Part shown: one piece after another, positions 54,822 to 64,000 of the stretch | Layout of the letters: each line of letters begins with the position of its first letter | Position numbering within the stretch: position 1 is the stretch's first letter | Origin: Thozetella sp. PMI_491 | Taxonomy: Eukaryota > Ascomycota > Sordariomycetes > Chaetosphaeriales > Chaetosphaeriaceae | DNA length: 64,000 nt | NCBI GenBank assembly: GCA_021432635.1 | Contig: MU270119.1 | Coordinates: 62,001-126,000, forward strand | Reading direction: 5' to 3' | Program-made: the position numbers and the translations under genes | The notes under the pieces: generated by a model | What the model saw: the letters and a program-made list of their open reading frames with translations, nothing else | What the model was told of the DNA's origin: nothing | The model's database searches: none

Positions 54822-54917
54822 GGCAAGATGGCCGAGCGGTCTAAGGCGCTGTCTTCAGGAATATGCGAGTATTCATGGCAGTCCGAAAGGGCGTGGGTTC
54901 GAATCCCACTCTTGTCA
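54822..54917 (+). tRNA. tRNA-Leu(CAG) with 16-nt intron
   Basis: The acceptor stem GGCAAGA pairs with TCTTGTC, with discriminator A at 54917. The D-arm is GCCGAGCGGTCTAAGGC. The anticodon stem CTGTC (54849-54853) pairs with GGCAG (54877-54881). The loop is TT-CAG-G, with the anticodon at 54856-54858, then an intron at 54860-54875 and T38. The long variable arm typical of Leu (TCCGAAAGGGC) and the T-arm GTGGGTTCGAATCCCAC complete the cloverleaf. Confidence 0.93.
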
Positions 54918-55439
54918 AGCGCTAAACTTTTTGTCGGTCCTGTTTAAGGACGTCCATTTTGCTTTTTGTCTCTGTGTCAGAATTTTCACCTGCCCGTCCC
55001 GCCCGTTAACTAAGAGTATCCACCCTGCTTTGCCGCCGTTGTAGGAAAGAGTTGGGGTCTTATTAGTACGAGTCGAACTCGAAGCTTCAGAGTAGAATAT
55101 GTCGCCGACTTGTGATTTCAAGAGCAGCAATAAATACTGCAGGACTGTGGCAACTAAGACTATTAATCCTCTTTTGTATCCTGTGATCATCTCTACGGTC
55201 ACTGTCAGGATAGGCCGCCACCAAGATGCAAATAAGCGAGAAGATCAAGCACACTATGCACAGAGCGGCCACGCCGACACACGTTGATAATTTAGTTTAT
55301 TTTGTCCGACCCTAGCAAACGAAGTGGCTTCAAAGGCATTCGGCTTTCCATGGTAGAAATCGTAATCTCGCAAGATGTCTGTGATGCAAAGCTTCAACAC
55401 GGCATACGCCGCCGCAAGCTAGGTATCTGGTCTTTGGAT
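54918..55439. other. Intergenic, no gene seen
   Basis: This lies between the tRNA and the stop of the GST gene. The minus-strand open frames here lack recognisable features. Confidence 0.45.
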
Positions 55440-56255
55440 CTACGGGAGCTTCGCTCCTTGCCGGGTAGCCTTTGCGACCTCGGATTGCGTCGTGTCCTCC
55501 GCGTACCGCCTGTAGGCATCCACGTAGTTCTCATCCGAACTCCACGTGGCCTGGACGCTTTGCCGCGCGACAATAGCATCGAACCACTGGTGCCATCTCG
55601 TCCAGGCCGCTTCGTCCGCGCGGCCAGCGCCGCGTGCCGGGATCCCAGTGCCGCCCTGCTTGTAATGGTCGATCAGGAACAGTCGCTTAGCCCAGGGAGC
55701 GAGCATGATGTCGATTAACGAGAACTTGTCGCCCAGAAACCACGGGCCACCTGGCTCCATCTCCTCGGCGAACGTCTTTAGGTGCTTGTGCAGCTCCGCG
55801 CGCGCGTCGTCCAGGCTGTAGGCCTTGTCCGAGGTGTGCTGGAGGAGCTTGTAGAAGGCCGGCACGATGCGCGAGCCCGCGTGATCAATCCACAGCCTAC
55901 ACCGCGCGCGTTCGTAGGGGTCCACCGGTAGCAGCTTCTTGTCGGGGAAGGCGTCTTCCAGGTACTCGCAGATGACGCTGCTCTCATACAGCGGCTTTGG
56001 GGCTTTAGGGACCGCCAGGGTCGGCACCAGTCCGCGAGGGTTGAGAGCGAGGAACTCGGGAGCCTTTTTGTAAGGGTTGATCTCGACATATTGGTGCTGG
56101 ATGCCCTTCTCCTCCAGGACGATCCATGCGCGCTGCACGAAGGGGCAGAACCAGCCGCCGTAGAGCTTCAAGGGGTGGTCGGCGCTGTGCGCGTCCGCCA
56201 AGCCCCGCGCGGCTCCTGTCGTTCCCAAGGCAATCAAGGTGTCGACGCTTGCCAT
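55440..56255 (-). CDS. Glutathione S-transferase, omega-like
   Basis: This intronless gene encodes 271 residues from ATG 56255. The thioredoxin-fold N-terminal domain has the catalytic-cysteine motif WFCPFVQRAW, typical of omega-class enzymes. It continues with EINPYKKAPEFLALNPRGLV, PTL and the glutathione-contact ESSVICEYLEDAFP. The C-terminal helical domain includes PWFLGDKFSLIDIMLAPWAKR. It is a cytosolic enzyme for thiol transfer, dehydroascorbate reduction or detoxification. An upstream extension in the same frame is unlikely, because the family start matches here. Its possible role with the nearby P450 is inference. Confidence 0.92.
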   Translation of the reverse strand: MASVDTLIALGTTGAARGLADAHSADHPLKLYGGWFCPFVQRAWIVLEEKGIQHQYVEINPYKKAPEFLALNPRGLVPTLAVPKAPKPLYESSVICEYLEDAFPDKKLLPVDPYERARCRLWIDHAGSRIVPAFYKLLQHTSDKAYSLDDARAELHKHLKTFAEEMEPGGPWFLGDKFSLIDIMLAPWAKRLFLIDHYKQGGTGIPARGAGRADEAAWTRWHQWFDAIVARQSVQATWSSDENYVDAYRRYAEDTTQSEVAKATRQGAKLP

Positions 56256-57154
56256 GTTTGCTTTTGACCAGTTCGTGCTGAAAACGAGGTGCGCAAGGTA
56301 AGGGCGTCCAGTACGATACAGTGAGAGCTGAAACTGAGGTGCAAGCTTCCCCTCTCTGACCCGGCAGGTTCGGGTGTTGGTGGCACGATGACGTAATGCA
56401 AGGTCGCAGGTCACATTAGAGAAGGTGGTACGGGGATTTGGCGGAAGGAAGCGGTGCAGGTAGTCTCGAGGAGCAACGGCGGAGCTTAAAGAAGAGAATC
56501 GCTTTCGCGAATGTGTTTTCCCGGTGAGTCGAGGAATGAGCTAGCTTAGGTACCTTAGGTAGGTACCTAATTGAGATTCTAGTAGTGAGCACTAGGCGGC
56601 CACCAATAACCAAGTAACTAAGGTACATAGCTAAGAAGTGTGCCCGTGCAGTGCGGCCTCTACCTCACCTTCTTCGTACAGCAGGCTAGGTGACAAAAAA
56701 GTCAAACCAAGCCAGTGAAGCGAGCCCTGTCCTTCATTCTATAACCTGCATCTCACATTATACATCTCGGGATCGGATGCGGATTGCGAAGCACAGTCTA
56801 AACCGCGTCTCGCGCCGAGTGGTCGCATAATACGCCCAAGCCGCCGCCGTTCTTGGCCGTAACCGCAATAAGTTCGACTTCGGCTAGCTCTCTAAGGGAA
56901 TCTCTAAGGGAAATTGGTAGGCCATGCCTGCTGGTTGATGAACTACTAATTACTAGTGATGGTATCGTGTAATTATTGTATCTACAAGGGCTGGGACCCA
57001 CCCGTCATTGGCTCATAACGCTGGTCTCGCTAATCATCCTCAGGCAGAGAATGCCATGCAGCTACGAGACTCTGTTGGTGATCCCCAGATGTCGCCAGGC
57101 CACCAACAGGGCCATGGGCGACATCAACCCGAACCTTCCGCCCGGCTGGCCTCT
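56256..57154. other. Intergenic, no gene seen
   Basis: This is the upstream region of the GST gene and the 3' flank of the endonuclease/phosphatase-fold gene. A CTTAGGTACCTTAGGTAGGT string (about 56545-56569) lies 290 bp before the GST start. Confidence 0.5.
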
Positions 57155-58078
57155 CTAAGCCAGCGTGACGTCCCCCACGACGCGCCTGTGGTCGCTGGCC
57201 CGCACGCCATTGTCGGTGCTGTCGAGAACCTGGTAGGTCTGTGCCGTGTAGGCGTAGCCCGACGCCGGGCCGAGCCAGATGAAGTCGATCCGGCTCGCGG
57301 CCTCGTCCGAGAAGCCCGTGTAGGTCGCGTCGGGGCCGCTTCGAGTAGCTGCGAGGTTGTACATCTCGCCCTGCATGTAGCCGCTATTCGAAAGCGACAC
57401 ATACGCATCGCCGCCGGGCGCCGAGTTGAAATCGCCCGTCAGAGAGACACCCAAGGGCCCATAGATGGCCTGGACCGCCTTGATGCGGTCGACTACCACC
57501 AGGATGCCCTTGCTCCGGGCCTCGGAGCTGACGTTGTCCAGGTGCGTGTTGGCGTGGATGAAGCGCTTGCCGGTGCTGATGTGCTGGAAGACGCCGATGG
57601 TGACGATGCGCCGGCTGCCGGCGCCCCAGCCGTACGAGACCTCATCTGGCGTAGGAGACAGCCACTTTACCTCGCTGTACACGACGCTCAGCACGTCGGT
57701 GCGATACAGAATGGGGCTGAACTCGCCCGAGCTGACGCCGTCATCGCGGCCAACGCCGATGTGGGCCCAGCTGGAACCGAGGCCGCTCTTGATATCGCTC
57801 AGCTGGTTGCTAAGGACCTCCTGCAGGCCGACAACCACGGCAGATCCGCTAGGAGCCGCTGCCGCCGTGCTGGAGAGCAGGCTGATGAGATGGGGCTGAC
57901 GGCATTGGTCGTTCCATATGAAGCAGAGCAGGGTCCACCAAGGCTTCTCGTTGGTCTCGAGCGATGAGGCGGCGTAGCGAATATTCCACGACACAATGCG
58001 CAGGCCGAGCGCCTGCGAAAGCGCGGCTTGTGTGAGGAGCAGCAGCAAGCTCGAGAAGAGGGTCTTGGGCAGCATCAT
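57155..58078 (-). CDS. Secreted endonuclease/exonuclease/phosphatase-fold protein
   Basis: This intronless gene encodes 307 residues. Signal peptide: MMLPKTLFSSLLLLLTQAALSQALG. The EEP superfamily catalytic elements are all present: RIVSWNIRYA, VVGLQEVL (metal Glu), FIHANTHLD, SLTGDFNSAPGG, SRIDFIWLG and the terminal ASDHRRVVGDV (general-base His). The family includes secreted nucleases, sphingomyelinases and phosphatases. Fungal members of this type are mostly uncharacterised. I chose the MM start because upstream sequence in frame lacks a signal and crosses a GC-rich leader. Confidence 0.9.
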   Translation of the reverse strand: MMLPKTLFSSLLLLLTQAALSQALGLRIVSWNIRYAASSLETNEKPWWTLLCFIWNDQCRQPHLISLLSSTAAAAPSGSAVVVGLQEVLSNQLSDIKSGLGSSWAHIGVGRDDGVSSGEFSPILYRTDVLSVVYSEVKWLSPTPDEVSYGWGAGSRRIVTIGVFQHISTGKRFIHANTHLDNVSSEARSKGILVVVDRIKAVQAIYGPLGVSLTGDFNSAPGGDAYVSLSNSGYMQGEMYNLAATRSGPDATYTGFSDEAASRIDFIWLGPASGYAYTAQTYQVLDSTDNGVRASDHRRVVGDVTLA

Positions 58079-59835
58079 GGGCGAGGCCGTGGCGAGACGA
58101 GGCCGGGACTTGCGGTAGAGGCTGGTTCGCTTGGCGAGCCTCGATAAACTGGCGACCGTGTCCCGCCGCCGTTGCTTTATACTCGTCGGGGACCTCACGA
58201 GGCGGCCGGGTGGTGGTGGTTGCAATGCAGCCCGGGATATGGCCTAGTGCAGCACCGGGCCCTAAGGACCACCCCGGGAATGTGCCCCGAGCACGCCCTG
58301 GCAGCATCGCCGCCGATTCGTCGCGCCGAGCCTCTCGCCCACTTTATGGGGAAGGCGGCCCGCTGTCTACCCTGAATCGGTGAGGAAGCCAGGAGCTTAG
58401 CCGATTGGAGTAGCATTGCCGCCCGGGCGCTTGCCCAATGCCGGTCTATAGGCCTTTGACTAAGAATGCTAACGGTAATCGTGTGATTACCCAGCCGGGT
58501 GCAGTGCGCATCGTTGTAATCCTGTGTCGATGTTGGGGATTCCGATTTCTGATTCCTCCATTTCCCACACCTGACCCATCATTTTACCTAATCAAAATTC
58601 TAGCCTTAGGACCACTTTGTCACTCGACCAAAAGCTTAGAGTATTTCTTGCCGAACTTCAACGTTAACTCATCTTCATAAATACTCCATGCCCCGGTCCC
58701 TCGATTCTCTTTCCCCTCTCCTCCATCTCCTTTCATTCCTATTCTCCGTTTTATAGCTGATAGCAAAATTGCTCTATACTAGCTTAACAGATAGTGCCGC
58801 GCGTCAGGAAACAAGTCTACCTACCTCAATAATCGGTCATCCCATAAAGAGACGTCACTTCTTGGAATGTTCCACCCGCCTAGGTTGCTGTTCCAACTCA
58901 CCAGCTCTGTAGAAGAAATATCTAGTTATGCAAGGTAATTTATCTTTGGCAAGCCTCAAAGGGTGGGCTGCGCACACAGAAAAAAATTAAAAGCCATCAA
59001 TTTACCCAATAGATACCATACCCGGTATCTCTAAGCACAGCGAAAATCCAGTAATGATCACAATTGATCGTTGATAGATGCAGCCACTCGGGGCTCGCAG
59101 AGCCTCATCCTGGACCTGCTCCATTCACATGCGGAACTCGTCAGGGTTGACGATATCATGGTTTATATACTTAGAACTTTTTATTCATAACACTATTAAA
59201 ACCTCTTTTAGTTCCTCTTATTGATTATAGCTAAGGTAAGCTTAAAACATGGTTGGGGTGAAAAAGACAGTGTTTAGGCCGCTCTGCCTTAACCTACGAA
59301 ACTCATCGTCTTCTTCTTATAAAGCAAGACAGTTGGATCATTTCCACCTCTAACTAAAGACATTGGTTTTAAATAATTTTCAATTTAACTAAAGTCACCT
59401 GTTTAAGATGTATATTTCACTGAAAAGTGCTGGGCGAACTAAGTAATAGAAGTAGATGAGAAAAGAAGCTAAAAAGAGCCCTAGCATAACATCTCACCAA
59501 GATATAACAGTAGCTAAATTATCCCACTGAGCAAGATATAGGTTCAGTTGTTGACTCAATATTTTATCTTGATTTCTTTTGTTTCTATTTACACACTCGC
59601 GCAGCCATACATTTCATGGCATTTGCAAACAGATAAAGAGCAGCCGGCACACCCTCTATACCTTTTATACACCATAAAAACCTTCGTGGTTAGAGCCAGC
59701 ACCTTTTTAGTAGAGAATGCGAGTTTGCACCTAGATAAGTTTCTCAATGCTTATAATGGAGAGACCAAAGGAGCTGTCTCGAGCTTTTGTTCTCTGACTT
59801 TTCAACTATAATATCACATTACAAAAATAATTCTA
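58079..59835. other. Intergenic 1.8 kb, AT-rich in the right half
   Basis: This lies between the start of the EEP gene and the stop of the P450 gene. The right half is AT-rich (for example 59150-59500). The open frame at 59548-59811 has no recognisable features and its upstream context is poor. Confidence 0.5.
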
Positions 59836-61794
59836 TCAGAAGCAAGTGTCCGAAGGTAATTTAAAACCAACGTAACAGCCGTTCACCAGCTTAATGGTAG
59901 TCCCCATATTCATCGTAAAGTCTGATCCATCTCTGGCTTCGATTCCTTCAAACATCTGGAAGATTCTCGTAGTAACATAGGCCATTTCTGTAAGTGCAAA
60001 TTGCTGTCCAACGCATACTCGAGGACCGCCACCAAAAGGAAGGTATGCCCAACTAAAGCGGCAATCGAGTCAGCTGAATTCGATTCGATTTGTAGATTAC
60101 CGCGAATACGATTAATATTCTAATAGCCCGCATATTTGACAAAGACAGAAAACAATAAAGAAATCGCATGGATAAACTTACGCAGTACGTAGATTCTCCC
60201 ATCTCTCCGGCCGAAACACATCAGCATCATCCCCGAAGATGTCTTTTCGCCGATGTAGACTGTATGATGACCAACGACATACAGAACCTGCGGTGATAAA
60301 GACGGGCGACATGCCGTCATCACCTCCTCCTCGTGGGAGAATGGTATCCTTGACTGCTGTACGTGAAGTAGTGGATACCGGAGAATATAATCGGAGTGCT
60401 AATACAAGTTAGCATTATACTAGTATATATACTGAAAAGAGTTCTCTATTCCCCAGTTGTCTACAAATACTTATTCTTCAGCGTAGATATTTGCAACAGT
60501 CTGCATCATGTAGCTTGAGCAATAGTTTTCTTTCTTTGGTGTAGGAAAGTAGAAAAGAAGGCAAGAGAGGGAATGAGAAAGTATAAAGATATGTCTTGCC
60601 TTCTTTTAGCGCCATATTCAGGTAATGCATATTCTTCAGTTGCTCCCACGTCGGCCTTTCTGTCCCTATTTCGGATTGGATTTCTTGCCGTAAATTTTTC
60701 ACGATGGCGGGGTGACGAGACAAAATCCAGAAAAGAGATGTTAGCGCGCTCGCTGTAGTGTCGCGACCTGCGACCATGAGCGTGTGAACTTGCTCCCGTA
60801 TATAATCGTGGGGTGCGCCAGAGGCCGACAGCTCATTCAGGAAAACATAGTTGCACTGGTCTTTGGCTGTGTTGGCAAGAGCTTCGGTGATATATTTGTC
60901 CAGGAACCGCTTGACTATCCGGAGGCTGTTATTGAATTTGGCATTCGGCATTAGAGGCGCCAGCCACCCGAGCCTTATTCTTGCCGCTGAGTTAGCAAAA
61001 GTATATTCAAACGCGTCGAAGAATTCTGATGACTCTTTTGTTGGCTTTGTCAAGGTGTTAGTCGAGTGACCAAATCTGTATCTGATATCAATATGTGTGA
61101 TTATCTTTTCCAAGGCTTGGTCTTACAAGAAGTCAGCTGCAGAATCCATGGTCATCTTGTATAGAAGATCTTGTAACTCGATAGTGCTGCCGTCTTTCGG
61201 AATCTTGTCCAGAAGATTATTGACATGCTTCTCAAGACAGGCCAGGTCTGCCACTTGATTCCTGACAAAAGCAGGTCGCATCATCGCTCGGGCGTTCCGC
61301 CATTTTGTCCCGTTCACGGAAAGGATAGAATGGTTTCCAATAGACATAGTAAATGCCTTCATCCGGGGCCCAAGAATGGCCCAGGATTCGAAATCCGTTG
61401 CCAAAACTTTTTTGATATTTTCCGGTTCATTGGTGAACAGCGTCCACTCCCCAAAAGACTGGTACCAGAACGTTTGTCCCACCTTTTCCAGGTACCCTGC
61501 CCAGGTTTCCAGGACACTGTGAGATTTCAGTGCTCGAATATTGTTTATTATCCAATCGGATCCAAACAAAGAGTCTGTATGGGGGAACATAGCGACTGGT
61601 TTGCAGTTGTGTTTGCTCATGTTGGCCTCATATCGATGTTGCGTATAGATGGTGATCCCAAGAGCTACCATAAACAGCAAAAAAAGAAATCTGAACAGAT
61701 ATTCAAGCCGAGTCTCACACCTAGTACTTAATAAGAAGTAGGTGTAGGCGAGGAACGCGACGGCTATTCCACGACTGAAAGCTGGATTTGCCAT
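59836..61794 (-). CDS. Cytochrome P450, CYP52-like (alkane/fatty-acid hydroxylase type), 4 exons
   Basis: Exons inferred: 61794-61127, 61075-60600, 60398-60182, 60052-59836, giving 525 residues. Two N-terminal hydrophobic segments anchor it in the ER. Oxygen-binding I-helix: VAGRDTTAS. ExxR is EALR, formed across the second intron. The PERF-region segment is [10 protein letters not shown], and the haem loop is [33 protein letters not shown] and [14 protein letters not shown] are hallmarks of the CYP52 clan, which omega-hydroxylates alkanes and fatty acids. The second intron (60399-60599) is 201 nt and needs a GC donor; the third is 129 nt. Both are longer than other introns here. It acts with NADPH-P450 reductase. 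The substrate is inferred from family only. Confidence 0.9.
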
Positions 61795-63002
61795 TTTGAA
61801 GTGAGGTTGTTTACAGGATGGAAAATGCCCGCTCGCGAGACTTGCAGCGCTCAGTCAGGGGCAGCTCCCGGCAAGGTCAAATTTATATAAGTGATACCCG
61901 ACTCGGTATCACACAGTCCAGTCTAGGGGGCTCCGAAGGCTTAGACCAGCTCGAACAACCTTGTTAGCCGCAAATTTGACATCGTGGGAGGGCGTTGGCG
62001 TCCCCGGTTCAGCGCTCCAGCTTTCAGCCCAGTCAGGATAACTGCTGACCACCAACAGGGGTACCTCGAACATCGACCAATACCATTCTCTTAGGCATAG
62101 CAAACCGATGTTTGCGTGCGGAGCACAAGACCGATCTAATATAGAGTAGGGACCTTGGCAGTTTGCTAACCGATCTTCACGCGCAACCACCATATGAGCA
62201 AGCCAGCGGTTACACCTGCTGTTTGCCAATCTACGGTCGTGCAGACGCCATGAAGACCCGACACAATGTGCCTATAATCAGTTGAAGGCTTGGCATGCTC
62301 CGCTCTTATACATCCTGTTTGTAGGGCTGGCTGAAGCCGAGTGGCGTCGATAAGAACAGCTGAAGCCAAGCAGTGCAGCGTGCAGGAGGCATGCTGATGG
62401 CGCTTTACGCCACGCTCGACGACGAAACATCCGGGTTTCTGTAAAACTATCGCGTCTTGGCAAAACGACACATGACACACTAAGCTAGCCTCAAGAAAAA
62501 ATCGATTTTATTACAGGTTCGTAGTCGTGACTGATGTTATCATCTCTGTTTGATGAACTGGTCGCAAGGATGCAGAGCCACACGGTCTAACTTTGGCAAC
62601 GCTGGCCTCGTTGAGTGTAAATTATGGGTTGGTTACAGCATTGATAGAAGCTTAGCGGAGTCTGCTCAAACTTTTTAGCCATGGTAGGCCCCTCGTATAA
62701 TACTTCATCCTCGCTCTAGTTGAGGGCTATCCTTTCGGGCTTGTGTCTTCCGAACTGAGAAACTGCATCTCTAAGGTGAGAGCTAAGGTACATGAATGGG
62801 AAGCTGGCCTTCTTTACTACTAGCAAGGAAATCAACGGAAGTTTTGTAACCAGGACAGTATAATGCCCAGCGTCGCCGCCAATGCCAACTTGATGAATGA
62901 GCCCACCTTTCCCTGCCACCTGTCTGTAGCCACAGTATAATCATGGTAATTTACTCCAGCTCGGTCGATTTCCTTCATGGAACTGCGATCTTGGAGCCCC
63001 CT
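61795..63002. other. Intergenic, no intact gene seen
   Basis: This contains the P450 promoter and DNA downstream of the metacaspase relic. The segment 62700-62990 may hold further decayed metacaspase sequence, but I could not match it. Short open frames elsewhere are unsupported. Confidence 0.45.
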
Positions 63003-63690
63003 CTACGTAGGGTAGGAGGAGTGACCGCAGGCAGTGTCAGAATGATATGAATCGAACATAACCGTGAGATGAACACCGCTCTGCAAAGGCTGTACAATGA
63101 TTCTGTGCATCTCCTCATCAGAAATATGCCCGAATTGTCTAAAGTCGACTGGGTAAATGAATTCGCCATCGAGGCCCGTATTAGGACCATGACCTTGATT
63201 TCATCGTCTCATTAACGATCGCAACGCCACTAAAGTAAATGGCTCGCCCAGTTGCGCGGAGGTAAAGACTCACCCGAATAATAAAAAAAGAGCGAATCGT
63301 TTGGTCTAGCACCTTTTACGAGCCAGTGCAAGGCTCTTAGTATATTCTGTTTCGTGGGCTGGCTGACGGGACCTTGTTGGTCATCGGTGAGAAGGATCAT
63401 GTCCTGACGATGATAACCAAAGTTCTCGACTAGATAATTTGTCATGTTCCTAACGTCAGCTGTGCAGCCCCTGAGTTGGCCCCTCTGACCAAAATAGTTG
63501 ATGCCAACGAACACGGCCTTACGCCGACAATTTCGCTGTGAATTCTTGATAGTATGGTTCAGTAGTACACCAGACCCGAAGTTCTGAAGAATTTGAGGTT
63601 GTATTGGGGGGTAATTATGGTGGCCGTAGGAATTAGAGTCCGAATTTATGAAGAGATAGTCTAACTAGGTTCAATAACGCGATCAAGTGA
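63003..63690 (-). pseudogene. Decayed metacaspase (family C14) lacking the catalytic cysteine
   Basis: A metacaspase p20 region is readable: a proline-containing lead-in (HHNYPPIQPQ), NCRRKAVFVGINYFGQRGQL, YLVENFGYHRQDMILLTDDQ, PTKQNILRALHWLVKGARP and NDSLFFYYSG. After a clean intron (63273-63194) come [29 protein letters not shown] and [13 protein letters not shown]. The catalytic His dyad partner (SGHG) is kept, but the catalytic Cys of DSCHSG is Tyr (TAT). The DEDDGYDE acidic segment is deleted, and the frame stops at 63003-63005 before the p10 region. It is therefore an inactive relic or, less likely, a truncated pseudoenzyme. Cys to Tyr (TGT to TAT) is the change expected from a G-to-A transition. 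Confidence 0.85.
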
Positions 63691-64000
63691 ATATGGGAAG
63701 CCTCAAAACTTTACTCACTGAAGTCATTTGAACACGTCTTAGAATTCACTGAGGAGTCCTAGGGAGGCGAAGAGATTTTAGATAATGATATAACAGGAAA
63801 AGCTGTGAGCTGAGACAACATACCGCGTCATAACAATATGGCTGCTGTGATGCACACTGCACATAAAAGCTGCCGGGCGGCTGGCCTTGCCAACCTTTAT
63901 CGAAGCCTTTATCGAAGCTACTTGGATAATAAACTGCATAAAGTTGGCGGGGCGGCAAGTGGCTACTAAATGCAGCTCTGGAATACAGAGTCCCGGCATA
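63691..64000. other. Window end, no gene seen
   Basis: This possibly contains the 5' end of the metacaspase relic. Open frames here are short and unsupported. Confidence 0.4.

Noticed and set aside
59548-59811. Possible small membrane or secreted protein
   Set aside because: It starts at a non-ATG codon with an atypical hydrophobic start in AT-rich DNA, without known features.
62716-62990. C-terminal p10 part of the metacaspase
   Set aside because: No residues typical of the p10 region could be matched, so the relic is ended at the stop near 63003.
1-64000. Secondary metabolite cluster, CRISPR array, telomere or intact transposon
   Set aside because: No PKS/NRPS/terpene synthase, no spaced repeat array, no TTAGGG tract and no transposase or reverse transcriptase was found.

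Overview
The window comes from the nuclear genome of a filamentous ascomycete (Pezizomycotina, most likely a Sordariomycete; the class is inference). Many genes are split by short GT-AG introns of about 50-80 nt with CTAAC/CTGAC-like branch points. The proteins include Zn2Cys6 regulators, a velvet-family protein, a Clr5-domain protein, a WSC-domain wall protein and a CYP52-like P450. Multi-exon models below were built by hand by matching splice phase and protein continuity.

Layout. 0.3-8.1 kb: a full-length MDR-type ABC transporter and a divergent Zn2Cys6 regulator sharing a 0.7 kb promoter. 8.2-13.9 kb: a mosaic of gene relics (M3 oligopeptidase, C2H2 protein, phosphoserine aminotransferase) around an intact velvet-domain gene and a small protein with a C-terminal motif resembling fungal prion-forming/RHIM-like (PP) signalling motifs. 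13.9-17.0 kb: gene-poor DNA with a perfect hairpin, a direct repeat and five CACGTG boxes. 17.0-20.6 kb: a YDR124W-like/DUF2841 gene (the type named after the Aspergillus subtelomeric hrmA cluster) packed against a large C2H2-like gene. 20.6-26.3 kb: gene-poor DNA, a small secreted cysteine-rich protein and a frameshifted TPR relic of the kind found in fungal NLR proteins.

26.4-40.9 kb: a second Zn2Cys6 regulator, a CipB-like reductase, a secreted quinoprotein-like beta-propeller, a cysteine/histidine-rich protein with a long charged helix, a secreted FAD oxidase and a divergent secretory lipase. This concentration of redox and secreted functions could be an environmental catabolic or detoxification neighbourhood, but no PKS, NRPS or terpene synthase is present. 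43.9-58.1 kb: Clr5/TPR protein, PA/M28-like exoprotein, CBM9-like secreted protein, short-chain dehydrogenase with Arg at the catalytic Lys position, a lysine-repeat WSC protein, an intron-bearing tRNA-Leu(CAG), an omega-like GST and a secreted endonuclease/phosphatase-fold protein. 59.8-64.0 kb: a CYP52-like P450 with an apparent GC-AG intron, and a metacaspase relic whose catalytic Cys is Tyr.

The mix of regulators, efflux, P450, secreted proteins and at least five decayed genes suggests a dynamic accessory region. No intact transposon, CRISPR array or telomeric repeat was recognised.
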